This document shows positions 17,264 through 27,134 of a stretch of DNA of 64,000 nucleotides, in pieces. The stretch spans positions 1 through 64,000 of the forward strand of contig NZ_JALGYW010000026.1 of NCBI RefSeq assembly GCF_023111095.1, in the 5' to 3' direction. The notes beneath the pieces were generated by a model, which was not told the origin of the DNA, did not search any database, and saw only the letters and a program-made list of their open reading frames with translations. The position numbers and the translations under genes were made by a program. Origin of the DNA: Maribellus sp. YY47. Lineage in GTDB: Bacteria > Bacteroidota > Bacteroidia > Bacteroidales > Prolixibacteraceae. Position 1 is the stretch's first letter; each line of letters starts with the position of its first letter.

Positions 17264-20005
17264 ATGCTTTCAAGAACTTCTTTCCTATTCATTTTCATCC
17301 TGTTGGTTTTTGCCGGAAATGCGCAGCTTACCACTAATCCTGCATTACCGGTAGCATCAGGCGCCGTAACGCTTACGCTAAATTCGGCCGAAGAAAGTCG
17401 CCTCGGATACTTCACGGCCGACTTGTATGCACACACCGGAGTAATTACCACAAACAGCACAAACAACGACGATTGGAAATATGTGATTGGAAGCTGGGCA
17501 AACAATACAACACAACCCAAACTTACCAACAAGGGAAACGGTATTTACGAACTCACCATTTCACCCGATGTTTATTCTTTTTACAGCGTTCCCAGTAGTG
17601 AAAAGATCCTAAAAATGGCTCTTGTTTTTCGCTCTGCCGACGGATCGAAACAAACCAACAACCTGTATGTTACGGTTTACGCCGAAGGCCTGGTGGTGGA
17701 AATCACAGAACCTTCGGGAAATCCGATTCTTGAAAAAAACAAAGCCGTGACTCTGTCTGCCACAGCGTCGCAGGAAGCAACTTTACAACTCAGCCTCGAC
17801 GGTACACTTTTGTCGGAAACCAGCGGAACAAGCATCTCTACGCAATATACTTTTACCAGTGGAGGTACTTATGAACTGATCGCAAAGGCAAGTGTTGGCG
17901 AAGAAACAGTTTCTGATACTACAGAGATTTTTGTGCGCGACGATGTTGTCGAAGAAAGCAAACCGGCTGCCTACCGAAAAGGAATTAATTACGTGGATGA
18001 CAATACTGCTGCCCTCGTGCTTTATGCTCCGTTAAAAGAATTTGTGTTTGTGATCGGCGATTTTACAAACTGGAAAGTAAACGCTGACTTTCTGATGAAA
18101 AAAGACGGCGATTTTTTCTGGCTCGAAATCCCAAATCTTGAAAAAGGAAAAGAATACATCTTTCAGTACTTCATCGATGGCGAAATAAAGATTGCCGATC
18201 CTTATTCAGAAAAAATTTCTGATCCGCTCGACAAATACATTCCGGAAGCCAATTACCCCAACCTGATTGCTTATCCTGATGGAAAAGCAAGTGGAATTGC
18301 CACAGTCATTCAAACCGGGCAAGAGCCCTACAACTGGCAGGTAAGCGATTTTGAAGCTCCTGAAAAAAACAAAATGGTGATTTACGAATTACTGGTTCGC
18401 GATTTTACCACCGATCAAAATTACCAGGCCGTTATCGACAAACTGGATTACCTGGAAGATCTGCGTGTCAATGTTTTGGAGCTGATGCCGGTAAATGAGT
18501 TTGAAGGGAACGACAGCTGGGGCTACAATCCTACGTTTTATTTTGCGCCGGACAAATTTTATGGCACCAAAAACAAGTTAAAAGAACTGATTGATGAATG
18601 CCATAAACGCGGAATTGCAGTGGTAATCGACATGGTGCTGAACCACAGTTACGGACAAAGTCCGCTGGTACAAATGTACATGGACAACTGGACAATAACT
18701 GCTGATAATCCGTGGTACAACATTTCATCGCCCAATTCGACTTACTCGTGGGGCTACGATTTTAATCACGAATCGGCAGCAACACAGGAACTGGTGGACA
18801 GTGTAAATAGCTTCTGGATCAACGAATACAAAGTGGATGGCTTCCGCTTTGATTTCACCAAAGGTTTTACCCAGAAAACCGGAGACGGCTGGGCCTACGA
18901 CGCCTTACGGATTGCGATTCTGAAACGCATGGCAGATCAAATCTGGCAACGTGATCCGGATAACCTGATCATTCTCGAACACCTTACAGATAATTCGGAA
19001 GAAAAAGAACTGGCCAATTACGGACTTATGTTGTGGGGAAACATGAACTACAACTACGCCGAGGCCGCCATGGGATACACCGGCAACTCAGACCTAAGCG
19101 GATCGCTGTATACGAACCGGGGTTGGGACAGCCCCAACCTGGTAACGTACATGGAAAGCCACGACGAAGAACGCATTACCTACAAATGCGAACAATACGG
19201 AAATACAGGAACCAACTACAGCACAAAAGCGCTGTCGACGGCGCTCGACAGGATGGAACTAAACTCCTTGTTTTTCCTTCCGCTGCCGGGACCGAAAATG
19301 ATTTGGCAGTTTGGTGAACGCGGCTACGATCTTTCCATCAACCGGTGCCAGGACGGGACTATTGCTGATGAATGCCGTACTTACCCAAAACCTCCGCACT
19401 GGGATTACCTTGAAAACACCGACCGTACCGATTTATTCCGGGTAATGGCCCAACTCAACGAACTCAAACAAAGCTACAGTGAGTTCTCACCTGAAAATAT
19501 GACCAGCAGTTTAACCGGCGCCGTAAAATGGTACACACTGCAATCGGGGCAAAACCATGTACTGGCGGTTGGAAATTTCAATGTGGCGGGAGCAAGCACC
19601 TCAGTTAGTTTCCCTCAAACAGGGAAATGGTACGAATTCTTTACCGCCGATTCCACTACGATCAGCTCGGGGACACAAACCCTGACTTTGCAGCCCGGTG
19701 AATATCGCATGTACTCAACCCGAAAATTTAACGATCCACATGTAATCACTGATATTGAAGATATCGAATCGCTGGGAAACGGTTTGAAAGTATACCCCAA
19801 TCCGGCACAAACCTCACTTTTCCTTTCTTCTGAAAAAGAAATTGAGCAAATCGAAATCTATTCGTTAACCGGAAAACTGATGTTGAAAAATGAGATACGA
19901 AGTAAAGATCGGGAGGTAAACCTGAACGGACTACCTTCGGGAATCTACCTGCTGAGAGTTATTCAGGAAGGTGAAGTTTCGACACAAAAAATCGCGGTTC
20001 AGTAA
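17264..20005 (+). CDS. Multidomain GH13 amylase secreted by the type IX system
   Basis: A 913-residue extracellular glucan hydrolase. Domain order: signal peptide (ends GNA, residue 20), beta-sandwich at about 21-140 (TADLYAHTGV), Ig-like domain about 145-225, CBM48/E-set domain about 240-330 (VFVIGDFTNW), GH13 barrel about 360-740, and a T9SS type A sorting domain about 838-913 beginning VYPNPAQTSLF. Catalytic residues are Asp530 (VDGFRFD), Glu572 (IILEHL) and Asp634 (MESHDEE), with DMVLNH at 456-461. It fills the place of the SusG lipoprotein but uses a T9SS signal instead of a lipid anchor. The CBM48-GH13 arrangement leaves pullulanase-like side activity possible. Confidence 0.93.
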   Translation: MLSRTSFLFIFILLVFAGNAQLTTNPALPVASGAVTLTLNSAEESRLGYFTADLYAHTGVITTNSTNNDDWKYVIGSWANNTTQPKLTNKGNGIYELTISPDVYSFYSVPSSEKILKMALVFRSADGSKQTNNLYVTVYAEGLVVEITEPSGNPILEKNKAVTLSATASQEATLQLSLDGTLLSETSGTSISTQYTFTSGGTYELIAKASVGEETVSDTTEIFVRDDVVEESKPAAYRKGINYVDDNTAALVLYAPLKEFVFVIGDFTNWKVNADFLMKKDGDFFWLEIPNLEKGKEYIFQYFIDGEIKIADPYSEKISDPLDKYIPEANYPNLIAYPDGKASGIATVIQTGQEPYNWQVSDFEAPEKNKMVIYELLVRDFTTDQNYQAVIDKLDYLEDLRVNVLELMPVNEFEGNDSWGYNPTFYFAPDKFYGTKNKLKELIDECHKRGIAVVIDMVLNHSYGQSPLVQMYMDNWTITADNPWYNISSPNSTYSWGYDFNHESAATQELVDSVNSFWINEYKVDGFRFDFTKGFTQKTGDGWAYDALRIAILKRMADQIWQRDPDNLIILEHLTDNSEEKELANYGLMLWGNMNYNYAEAAMGYTGNSDLSGSLYTNRGWDSPNLVTYMESHDEERITYKCEQYGNTGTNYSTKALSTALDRMELNSLFFLPLPGPKMIWQFGERGYDLSINRCQDGTIADECRTYPKPPHWDYLENTDRTDLFRVMAQLNELKQSYSEFSPENMTSSLTGAVKWYTLQSGQNHVLAVGNFNVAGASTSVSFPQTGKWYEFFTADSTTISSGTQTLTLQPGEYRMYSTRKFNDPHVITDIEDIESLGNGLKVYPNPAQTSLFLSSEKEIEQIEIYSLTGKLMLKNEIRSKDREVNLNGLPSGIYLLRVIQEGEVSTQKIAVQ

Positions 20006-20014
20006 AAAAGAAAA

Positions 20015-20052
20015 AGGTGCTCCGGTCAAACCTACCGAGGCACCTTTTTTAT
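20015..20052 (+). terminator. Terminator of the susC operon
   Basis: AGGTGCTCCGG pairs with CCGAGGCACCT (stem with a small internal mismatch), followed by a T run at 20044-20050. It begins 10 bp after the amylase stop codon and also separates the convergent DUF4252 gene. Confidence 0.85.
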
Positions 20053-20065
20053 AACTGTTTTTCAA

Positions 20066-20569
20066 TTATTCTTCTGAGAAACTTTTACCGGTTTCTTTTA
20101 AATCTTCAAGGTCGTCCACATTAAAATCGCCATAAAAAGAAACGACCAGGGCATTCCCGTTCGGATTATTGTTTCGAATAAAAATATGGCATTCCGAATA
20201 TTTACTTCTTTTTCCCAAAAGCCAGATTTCAGTATTTGAATCAGCTTCTTCATCTTCGTATTTGCGATACTTTGAAGAAAGCATGGACACTGCTTTTGAA
20301 ATAAATGCATCTCCAGTCCATTCTCCCTTTTCAGGATTATAGGTCATAAACCGAACCTGTTTTAAATCGCCACTTACATTTTGCTCATCACCCTCATCCC
20401 CCAGATCGATGTTAAAGGCGTCGCTCAGATTTTTGGTAAACGTAAAACTTGTTACACCATCTGTATCAGCGAACGAATCGTACATCTTATCGGCCTTGCT
20501 TTGTGCGGCAGTCAAAAGTGTTGACAATAAAAGTCCGAGAATAAAAAAAAGTGTAGTTAATGTTTTCAT
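20066..20569 (-). CDS. DUF4252-type exported protein
   Basis: A 167-residue protein with signal peptide MKTLTTLFFILGLLLSTLLTAAQ. The mature part (KMYDSFADTDGVTSFTFTK, then VRFMTYNPEKG and VVSFYGDFNVDDLEDL near the C-terminus) has the layout of DUF4252, small Bacteroidota exported proteins of unknown function often found beside sigma-factor or PspC-type envelope genes. It lies just downstream of the PspC gene but is separated from it by a terminator-like hairpin. Confidence 0.78.
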   Translation of the reverse strand: MKTLTTLFFILGLLLSTLLTAAQSKADKMYDSFADTDGVTSFTFTKNLSDAFNIDLGDEGDEQNVSGDLKQVRFMTYNPEKGEWTGDAFISKAVSMLSSKYRKYEDEEADSNTEIWLLGKRSKYSECHIFIRNNNPNGNALVVSFYGDFNVDDLEDLKETGKSFSEE

Positions 20570-20600
20570 TTCGGTATCAATGTTTGATTATGCGAATTAC

Positions 20601-20635
20601 AAAAACTCGCCCCGAGGTATCAGCGCGAGTTTTTT
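20601..20635 (-). terminator. Terminator of the padR-pspC operon
   Basis: AACTCGC (20604-20610) pairs with GCGAGTT (20625-20631). On the minus strand the stem is followed by TTTTTG. It lies 17 bp after the PspC stop codon. Confidence 0.65.
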
Positions 20636-20651
20636 CTATTGAATTATCGGA

Positions 20652-22232
20652 TTACTGTACTCCTTCAGTTTCTTTTAACGTCAGGCCTTCCGGCTTCATT
20701 TCCCAGAACTTGCCAATCATGTCTTTGTCCCAGGTATTGGTCGTATTTTCAATGTCGTGAATAATCTCCTGCATTCCTTCGCCCAGGTAGATGGTCTTTC
20801 CTTCGGGCACTTTCACAGTGATGTAAACTTCCTGATTTCTCCATTTATCACCTTCTCCAAGGAAAAAGTAAGGATCAAAAACGATGGTTGAATCGGTTGC
20901 GGTATAATTGTACACCACACTTTGGCTGTTTTCTTTGGCCTGATCTCTTGAACTACCGCGGGAAACACTTTTTACGGTTATCACAAATTCATCAGAACCT
21001 GAACGTACCACATCCAACTGCGGTTCTCCCACAAATACTTCTTCACCGTTTACCACATACACATTGAAACCTTCGATATCTGCATCGAGCTTGGTGTAGT
21101 CTTCGTACTTGTTATCCGCAATATTCAGATAAAGTGTCCGGCACGAGTCGCAATCAACCACCTGACTTGTTGTTATAGACGAGCGGTCTTTGAAATGTTT
21201 TAGCTGGGTGGCTGAAACCGACAGTAAAACAATAAGTGCAACAAACCAGGCTCCGATCATCGACAGCACAATGGCCGCATTGTTTGATTTAAAGCGAAAA
21301 ACCATTTTCACTCCTACAAAAAGCAACGCCAGTAAGGGTATCCCGATTAAAAGACCAAGCAAAACCATTCCGAATGAAACGATGCCCGGCTCAACAAAAT
21401 AATTCATAATATCGGGCACATAAACTTCAGGACTCCAGATCAACGGCCAGCTCGAAACAAAAGAATGGCCGATCACCATCGATGAAATCAATCCGAGCAA
21501 CCCAAAGAACCCCGAGATAATCAGAATAACTCCAATAACTATTACAAACACCTTTAAAATGACCTTGAATACGTTATAAACCACGTCTCCGGCACCTTCT
21601 ACCGATCTTTTTCCTTTTGAATAGGTATCCGATTCTTTAAACTTCTTGTAACTCTCTTTTACTTCCTTTACTTCCTCTTTTATCGATTTTTCAATGTTTT
21701 TCACCGTAGCCTCCTGGCCTCTCATTTCCAGCCGTTGAGCAGTATTGGTAGCTTTGGGCACCGCAATCCATAAGATAATGTAGGCCGGAAGCGCCACCCC
21801 TGAAGTAGCGATGAACAGGACCACAAAAATGATTCTCAAAATCACCGGATCCATGTTAAAATAGGCTCCCATACCGCCGCAAACACCACCCAGCACCCGA
21901 TGCTCGGGATCGCGATACAGGCGACGTTTACGTTTGGCTTCGTAAGCAGTAGATTCATCTTCGCCTTCTTCTTCAGCAAAATCCTCGGGAGTACCCATGG
22001 TCTGAATGACTTCATTTACCCACTCCAGCGTAATTACATTTTTATCGTTATCAGACTTTGCACTAAAGATCTCTGCAATTCGGGCCTCGATGTCGGCAAG
22101 AATTTCTTTTCCTTCTTCATCGGCTCCAAAATGATTTTTCAGATTGATCAGATATTTCTGCAGCACTTCGTACGCATCATCTTCGATGTGAAAAATCGTC
22201 CCGCTTATATTAATTGTGAATGTCTTCTTCAT
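20652..22232 (-). CDS. PspC-domain membrane protein
   Basis: A 526-residue inner-membrane protein. Residues 1-90 form a soluble N-terminal domain common in Bacteroidota PspC proteins (MKKTFTINISGTIFHIEDDA). The PspC domain is at about 108-165 (VLGGVCGGMGAYFNMDPVILR plus a membrane helix). Three further membrane segments at about 225-350 and a beta-rich C-terminal domain at about 360-510, perhaps periplasmic, follow. PspC proteins act in envelope stress responses. The gene follows a PadR regulator by 32 bp, a pairing that is frequent in Bacteroidota and suggests autoregulated control. Confidence 0.87.
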   Translation of the reverse strand: MKKTFTINISGTIFHIEDDAYEVLQKYLINLKNHFGADEEGKEILADIEARIAEIFSAKSDNDKNVITLEWVNEVIQTMGTPEDFAEEEGEDESTAYEAKRKRRLYRDPEHRVLGGVCGGMGAYFNMDPVILRIIFVVLFIATSGVALPAYIILWIAVPKATNTAQRLEMRGQEATVKNIEKSIKEEVKEVKESYKKFKESDTYSKGKRSVEGAGDVVYNVFKVILKVFVIVIGVILIISGFFGLLGLISSMVIGHSFVSSWPLIWSPEVYVPDIMNYFVEPGIVSFGMVLLGLLIGIPLLALLFVGVKMVFRFKSNNAAIVLSMIGAWFVALIVLLSVSATQLKHFKDRSSITTSQVVDCDSCRTLYLNIADNKYEDYTKLDADIEGFNVYVVNGEEVFVGEPQLDVVRSGSDEFVITVKSVSRGSSRDQAKENSQSVVYNYTATDSTIVFDPYFFLGEGDKWRNQEVYITVKVPEGKTIYLGEGMQEIIHDIENTTNTWDKDMIGKFWEMKPEGLTLKETEGVQ

Positions 22233-22264
22233 CTTGTTTTTTGTTTGAAATTATCCGGTAATGA

Positions 22265-22597
22265 TTAAGCTTTTTTGGTTTTTATCGTTTCAATGGCGTT
22301 GACCAGTTCGCTCCACGAATCCCCCAGTTCGGTCATTAAACTACGCCCCGAATCCGTTAATTCGTAATACTTTCTTGGTGGTCCCTGTGTTGATTCTTCC
22401 CAGCGATATGCCAGTAAACCGGCATTTTTCAAGCGGGTAAGCAGGGGATACAACGTTCCTTCCACCACAATCATTTTGGCTTCCTTCAGCGCCTCAATAA
22501 TATCACTGGCGTATAATGGTTTTCCATCAAGGACGAGTAAAATACAGTACTCCAGTACCCCCTTCCTCATCTGTGCTTTTGTGTTTTCTAACTTCAT
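22265..22597 (-). CDS. PadR-family transcriptional regulator
   Basis: A 110-residue winged-helix regulator with the PadR pattern: RKGVLEYCILLVLDGKPLYA, then the recognition segment VVEGTLYPLLTRLKNAGLLA (about 45-64) and the wing GPPRKYYELTDSGR. It binds DNA as a dimer, usually as a repressor. It is followed by the pspC gene at 32 bp. The inverted repeat GTACTATG-N5-CATGGTAC over the putative promoter at 23268-23288 is a reasonable operator candidate. Confidence 0.92.
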   Translation of the reverse strand: MKLENTKAQMRKGVLEYCILLVLDGKPLYASDIIEALKEAKMIVVEGTLYPLLTRLKNAGLLAYRWEESTQGPPRKYYELTDSGRSLMTELGDSWSELVNAIETIKTKKA

Positions 22598-22660
22598 TAC
22601 GTGTCCCTCGTTAAATGATCCTTTGTTGTTAATCTCTCTCAGCTCTGTTTCATCTCTTCA

Positions 22661-23077
22661 CTAAATGCCCCATACTGCTTCAGATGTCATCCAGTCTTCC
22701 AACTCAAGCGCCTTTTCGGCAGGTTCGAACAAGTTTTCATCCATCATCCATGGTTCCAGTTCCAACGGAGTGTCGGTGGCTGTTTCGATGCTGAATGTAG
22801 CCGTCGAAAACCGGGAATCGTCTGTCATCCAACTTTCCACCTCCAGTTCCGGTTCAAGTTCTGTGGCAAATTGAAAGAAACCTGCATTTTCGTGATTTGC
22901 TTCTCCTTTGCTGTAGTCAGCGTCTGCCATTGCCAATGCAATGTCGCCAAAACTACTGTTGGCCAATAATCTTTTCCAGAATTCCTGTGCGCTTACTGTG
23001 TAGCTAATCAGTACAAGGCTTACAATTACTGCTCCTGTCCTCAATACTGCTTTCTGAACATTGTTTCTTGTTTTCAT
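22661..23077 (-). CDS. Small exported protein with three WM repeats
   Basis: A 138-residue protein of unrecognised family. It has an N-terminal signal or membrane segment (about 12-31, AVIVSLVLISYTVSAQ), then FWKRLLANSSFGDIALAMAD. The acidic C-terminal half carries three copies of a motif of about 14 residues, pattern LE(V/L)E-x-WM-x-(D/S)-(D/E): LEVESWMTDDSRF (about 78-90), LELEPWMMDENLF (105-117) and LELEDWMTSEAVW (124-136). It is the first gene of the probable operon with padR and pspC, 63 bp upstream of padR. The repeats look like short interaction motifs; their function is unknown to me. Confidence 0.75.
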   Translation of the reverse strand: MKTRNNVQKAVLRTGAVIVSLVLISYTVSAQEFWKRLLANSSFGDIALAMADADYSKGEANHENAGFFQFATELEPELEVESWMTDDSRFSTATFSIETATDTPLELEPWMMDENLFEPAEKALELEDWMTSEAVWGI

Positions 23078-23246
23078 GGTGATCTGTTTTTAGTTTTCTG
23101 TTAATTGTTTCTTGTTTTCATGGCCTGTTTTCAGGCTTTTCTGCTTCTTGTTTTCTGTTGTTAAGACGATGTCTTTTTCTTTCCGTTACACTGTGCAAAG
23201 AACTTTTTTTAAAAAACTACTAAGTTTTACACTGTTATTTGCATTA

Positions 23247-23288
23247 CAAATATATGTCTTTTTTATGGTACCATGCAACACATAGTAC
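23247..23288 (-). promoter_or_regulatory. Promoter and putative PadR operator
   Basis: On the minus strand a -7 element TATATTTG (23247-23254) is preceded, 21 nt upstream, by TTG (23276-23278). That TTG sits in the loop of an inverted repeat GTACTATG-TGTTG-CATGGTAC (23268-23288, one mismatch). An operator over the -33 box would suit repression by the PadR protein encoded in the same operon. The leader would be about 160 nt. Confidence 0.6.
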
Positions 23289-23846
23289 CATAATTTTAAT
23301 AAAATATTTGACCACATCTACACATAACACTCTATATCAGCTATTTAATTACACATAAGCCGTTAAATAAAATTTGAAAATTTGGATGTGATTTTTCAAT
23401 ACTTAACAATAATGTGTAGCCGGGCTTATCCCAAACTTGAGAAAACCGGCTCACTCACCTGTTGAAAACATCTTTATAACATGTTAACAACTATGTTAAT
23501 TTTTTTAACAACTATATCTGTGATCATTTGTTTTTGAGTGCGATTAATAGCATTTTTATTCGCACAATGGTTTGTACTGAAGGGAAGAAGACTCAATAAA
23601 TAATTTAACTTCTGGTTAGCATAAAGTTCACAAAGAAAGGTTTCCTTTGCGCTGTTGTTGAAAGACTGAATAACAGGAAAGAACAAGAAATAAAAACACA
23701 CTGTTATTGACATGAATTTTGGTTATTTAGAAATAAAGCAAATACCCCATTGGAAAACTCTGCCAACGCCATTGTCATACTTCAAATACTCACATGCAAT
23801 AACTCAATATTAAAAAACATTTATATTAATCCAAATCAAAAGTTTT
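23289..23846. other. Intergenic, AT-rich, no gene recognised
   Basis: This spacer between the WM-repeat operon and the TonB receptor is AT-rich with frequent stops. A 79-codon frame at 23474-23713 (minus) has no recognisable features. The receptor promoter must lie here, but I see no exact TAnnTTTG near the start codon. Confidence 0.5.
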
Positions 23847-26800
23847 ATGAAAAGAATTAGAATTTTTGTCGGTGTGATATTGTTTATTACAATTATCATA
23901 TCACAAGTTCATGCACAGGTAACCACATCCAGTATGAGTGGACGTATTACCGATGCAGATGGAGCTGTAATTGGTGCAACCGTGATTGCAACACACACCC
24001 CTTCCGGGACGACTTATGGCACTGTAACCAACATAGAAGGCCGGTTTAACCTAAACGGTATGCGTGTAGGCGGACCTTATTCTGTAATCGTTACTTTCAT
24101 TGGATATGGTGCATACACACAAAACAACATTACGCTGAGTTTAGGTGAAAACTATGTAATGAATGCTGTACTCTCAGAACAGTTATTCACGTTAGATGAA
24201 GTTGTTGCAACGGCAACCCGCACAAGGTTCTCGAATGAGAAAACCGGAGCAGTAACCAATATAACCAATGACCAGATCGATAATTTGCCTACTGTAAACC
24301 GGAGCATTATGAACATTACCCGCCTTTCTCCGTATGGAGGTAATGGTATGAGCTTTGCCGGCACAGATGGTCGTACGGCCAACTTTACTGTGGATGGAGC
24401 TAATTTCAACAACAACTTCGGGTTGAGTGATGCGCTTCCCGGCGGAGGCAATCCAATCTCGATTGAAGCGATTGAAGAATTGCAGGTTGTAATCGCTCCA
24501 TATGATGTTCGTCAAACCAACTTTATTGGAGGCGGTGTAAACGCTATTACAAAATCCGGTACAAATACCTTCAAAGCCAGCGCTTATACATACCACAGAA
24601 ATGAAAACATGCGCGGCGATGCAGTCAGAAATCAACAAATCGAGGGAGCCCGAGATAAAGACCGTAATACCACCTACGGTTTCACTTTAGGTGGTCCGAT
24701 TATCAAAAACAAATTGTTCTTCTTCGTAAACGCTGAAAAGGAGAAAACACCAACCATAGTCAACCGCTGGAAAGCTTCAACTGATGGTGTGGCTGATCCG
24801 GACAATTACATTTCACGCACAACAGAAAGCGATCTTAAGACGGTTTCCGATTTTGTGAGAAGTAAATATGGATATGAAACAGGATCTTACACCAATTTCC
24901 CGGCAGATGAAAGCAACAAAAAGCTTCTTGCCCGTATCGATTGGAATATCACAGACAAACATCGTTTAGCATTACGATATAACTACACGAAAAACGTTTC
25001 ATGGAGATCTCCGAATGCTTCTTCTATGGATGGTGGTACTCGTATGTCTGAGGCAAGAATGTCACAGGCCTCCATGTCATATGCCAACTCGATGTATTCG
25101 ATGGACAACCTTGTTCACTCCTTCTCTTTTGACTTAAATAGTCGTTTATCGGAAAACATCTCTAACCAATTCCTGGCAACATTCTCGAAACTTGACGATA
25201 TCCGCGGAACAAGCTCTGCTGAATTTCCTTTTATCGACATTCTGAAAGACGACCAGGCATACCTCTCTTTGGGTTACGAGCTTTTTACCTGGAACAACGG
25301 TGTTCACAACAATGTCTGGAACATTAAAGATGAGATCTCCTATTATTTAGGTAATCATAAAATTGTTGGCGGTATTGCTTACGAATATAAAATGGCCGAT
25401 AATGCTTATATGCGTAATGGTACAGGTTACTATCGCTACACAAGTCTTGATGCCTTTTTAAACGAAGAAGCTCCTGAAATTGTAAACCTGACCTATGGTT
25501 ATGACGAAGAAAGCAATCCAGCCGCGCGTGTAACAACAAACAAAATTGGAGTATATGCCCAGGACGACTGGAGTATTAACGAAAGACTCAAGCTTTCGTA
25601 TGGTCTTCGCCTTGATGCACTTTTCTTTAACAACAGCGACCTGATGACCAATCAAGCCATCAAGGAACTTGATTATTCTGGTCGCAGTATTGATACAGGC
25701 GAGTGGCCTTCTACCAATATTATCTTCTCTCCCCGTGTTGGTTTTGTATGGGATGCTTCCGGCGACAAGAGCTTGAAAGTTCGTGGTGGTACCGGTCTTT
25801 TCTCGGGTAACTTACCGCTGGTATTCTTCACCAATATGCCAACCAACGGCGGAATGGTACAATATCAGGCACAAATAAATGCTTCGAACGCAGCAAAAAA
25901 AGGTTTCACAATGGATGAATTTGCCGGCGGACTTGTAACTGATGCCAACGGAAAAGCCAACATTACTGCACTTTATGACAAGTTAATCTCATTGGGATAT
26001 CCTTCAACTATTTCACCCGAAGATGGAACAGTTCCTTCTGCTATTGCAGCTGTAGATCCAGATTTCAAAATGCCGCAAGTATGGAAAACGTCACTTGCTG
26101 TTGACTATGCATTCCCAACATCTTTCCCATTCTCTGCAACAATTGAAGGAATCTACAACAAAACCATCAACGGTGTTTCAATTTCTGACTGGAGTATTCC
26201 ATCGGCAGGTGGTTTCGCCCGTTTTAACGGAGTTGACAACCGTCCAATTTACCCTGATGGTTATCGTACCGGCACAAAGGCATTTGTATTGGAAAACACA
26301 AGCCGTGGTTATGGCTGGTCTGGCAACATCACTCTTAATGCCAAACCTGCAGAATGGATCAGCTTAATGGCCGCTTATACACATACCGTTGCCAAAGATG
26401 TAACAGGCATGCCGGGATCTAATGCAGAATCTGCATTTACCTACGTTCCTACAGTGGAAGGTCCTAACCACATTAAATTACATAATTCTCAATACAACAC
26501 TCCCGATCGTTTGGTGGCATCGATTACTGCCCACGACAAGAGCGGTAACCACTATGGCATTATCTATGAAGGATGGCGCGGTGGAGCCAACTACTCCTAT
26601 ATGACGGTTAACGACATTAATGGTGACGGTTATAACTACGATGCAATCTATGTTCCAACTGATGATGAAGTGACAAACGGCGACTTCCGCTTTGTTTCAA
26701 CTGACGATCAAACTCGTTTTATGGACTATGTGCATGCCGATGATTATTTGAAAAATCAACAAGGCAAGTATGCAGAAGCCTATAGCGTTTACTCTCCATG

Positions 26801-27116
26801 GGTACACCGCGTCGACTTCAGCTACAAACATGATTTTGCGCTTAAAGCAGGTAATAACGGACACAAACTGCAACTTAGCCTGGATATCAAAAACGTGATG
26901 AACTTCTTCAACTCTAACTGGGGTGTGGCTAAATATTTGAACCCGGAAATTGGTTCGGAAGCCCGTATCCTCAAATACGAAGGTGTTGATGCTGACGGTG
27001 TAGCTACATTCTCTACACCCGCCTCAATCCATGGCAATACCAAAACATTTACGCCAAGCTACTCAATTGGTCAATGTTGGTATGCATCAATCGGTATCAA
27101 GTATATTTTCAACTAA
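23847..27116 (+). CDS. Oar-like TonB-dependent outer-membrane receptor
   Basis: A 1089-residue outer-membrane protein. It has a signal peptide (ends VHAQ, about residue 24), a carboxypeptidase-regulatory-like domain (SGRITDADGAVIGATVIAT), and a plug with LDEVVATATR, TVDGANFNNNFG and ITKSGTNTFKAS. The long barrel ends YASIGIKYIFN. The layout is that of the Oar/OmpA-like TonB receptors, not the SusC type, since the SusC plug hallmark is absent and no SusD follows. The next gene, 18 bp downstream, is an OB-fold lipoprotein and a secreted nuclease follows, so nucleic acid or a product of it is the most likely ligand. That is an inference from context. Confidence 0.9.
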   Translation: MKRIRIFVGVILFITIIISQVHAQVTTSSMSGRITDADGAVIGATVIATHTPSGTTYGTVTNIEGRFNLNGMRVGGPYSVIVTFIGYGAYTQNNITLSLGENYVMNAVLSEQLFTLDEVVATATRTRFSNEKTGAVTNITNDQIDNLPTVNRSIMNITRLSPYGGNGMSFAGTDGRTANFTVDGANFNNNFGLSDALPGGGNPISIEAIEELQVVIAPYDVRQTNFIGGGVNAITKSGTNTFKASAYTYHRNENMRGDAVRNQQIEGARDKDRNTTYGFTLGGPIIKNKLFFFVNAEKEKTPTIVNRWKASTDGVADPDNYISRTTESDLKTVSDFVRSKYGYETGSYTNFPADESNKKLLARIDWNITDKHRLALRYNYTKNVSWRSPNASSMDGGTRMSEARMSQASMSYANSMYSMDNLVHSFSFDLNSRLSENISNQFLATFSKLDDIRGTSSAEFPFIDILKDDQAYLSLGYELFTWNNGVHNNVWNIKDEISYYLGNHKIVGGIAYEYKMADNAYMRNGTGYYRYTSLDAFLNEEAPEIVNLTYGYDEESNPAARVTTNKIGVYAQDDWSINERLKLSYGLRLDALFFNNSDLMTNQAIKELDYSGRSIDTGEWPSTNIIFSPRVGFVWDASGDKSLKVRGGTGLFSGNLPLVFFTNMPTNGGMVQYQAQINASNAAKKGFTMDEFAGGLVTDANGKANITALYDKLISLGYPSTISPEDGTVPSAIAAVDPDFKMPQVWKTSLAVDYAFPTSFPFSATIEGIYNKTINGVSISDWSIPSAGGFARFNGVDNRPIYPDGYRTGTKAFVLENTSRGYGWSGNITLNAKPAEWISLMAAYTHTVAKDVTGMPGSNAESAFTYVPTVEGPNHIKLHNSQYNTPDRLVASITAHDKSGNHYGIIYEGWRGGANYSYMTVNDINGDGYNYDAIYVPTDDEVTNGDFRFVSTDDQTRFMDYVHADDYLKNQQGKYAEAYSVYSPWVHRVDFSYKHDFALKAGNNGHKLQLSLDIKNVMNFFNSNWGVAKYLNPEIGSEARILKYEGVDADGVATFSTPASIHGNTKTFTPSYSIGQCWYASIGIKYIFN

Positions 27117-27134
27117 TAAAAAAGAATAGATAAT

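Noticed and set aside
23474-23713. 79-codon minus-strand frame upstream of the Oar-like receptor
   Set aside because: AT-rich chance frame with no recognisable features, in the region that must contain the receptor promoter.
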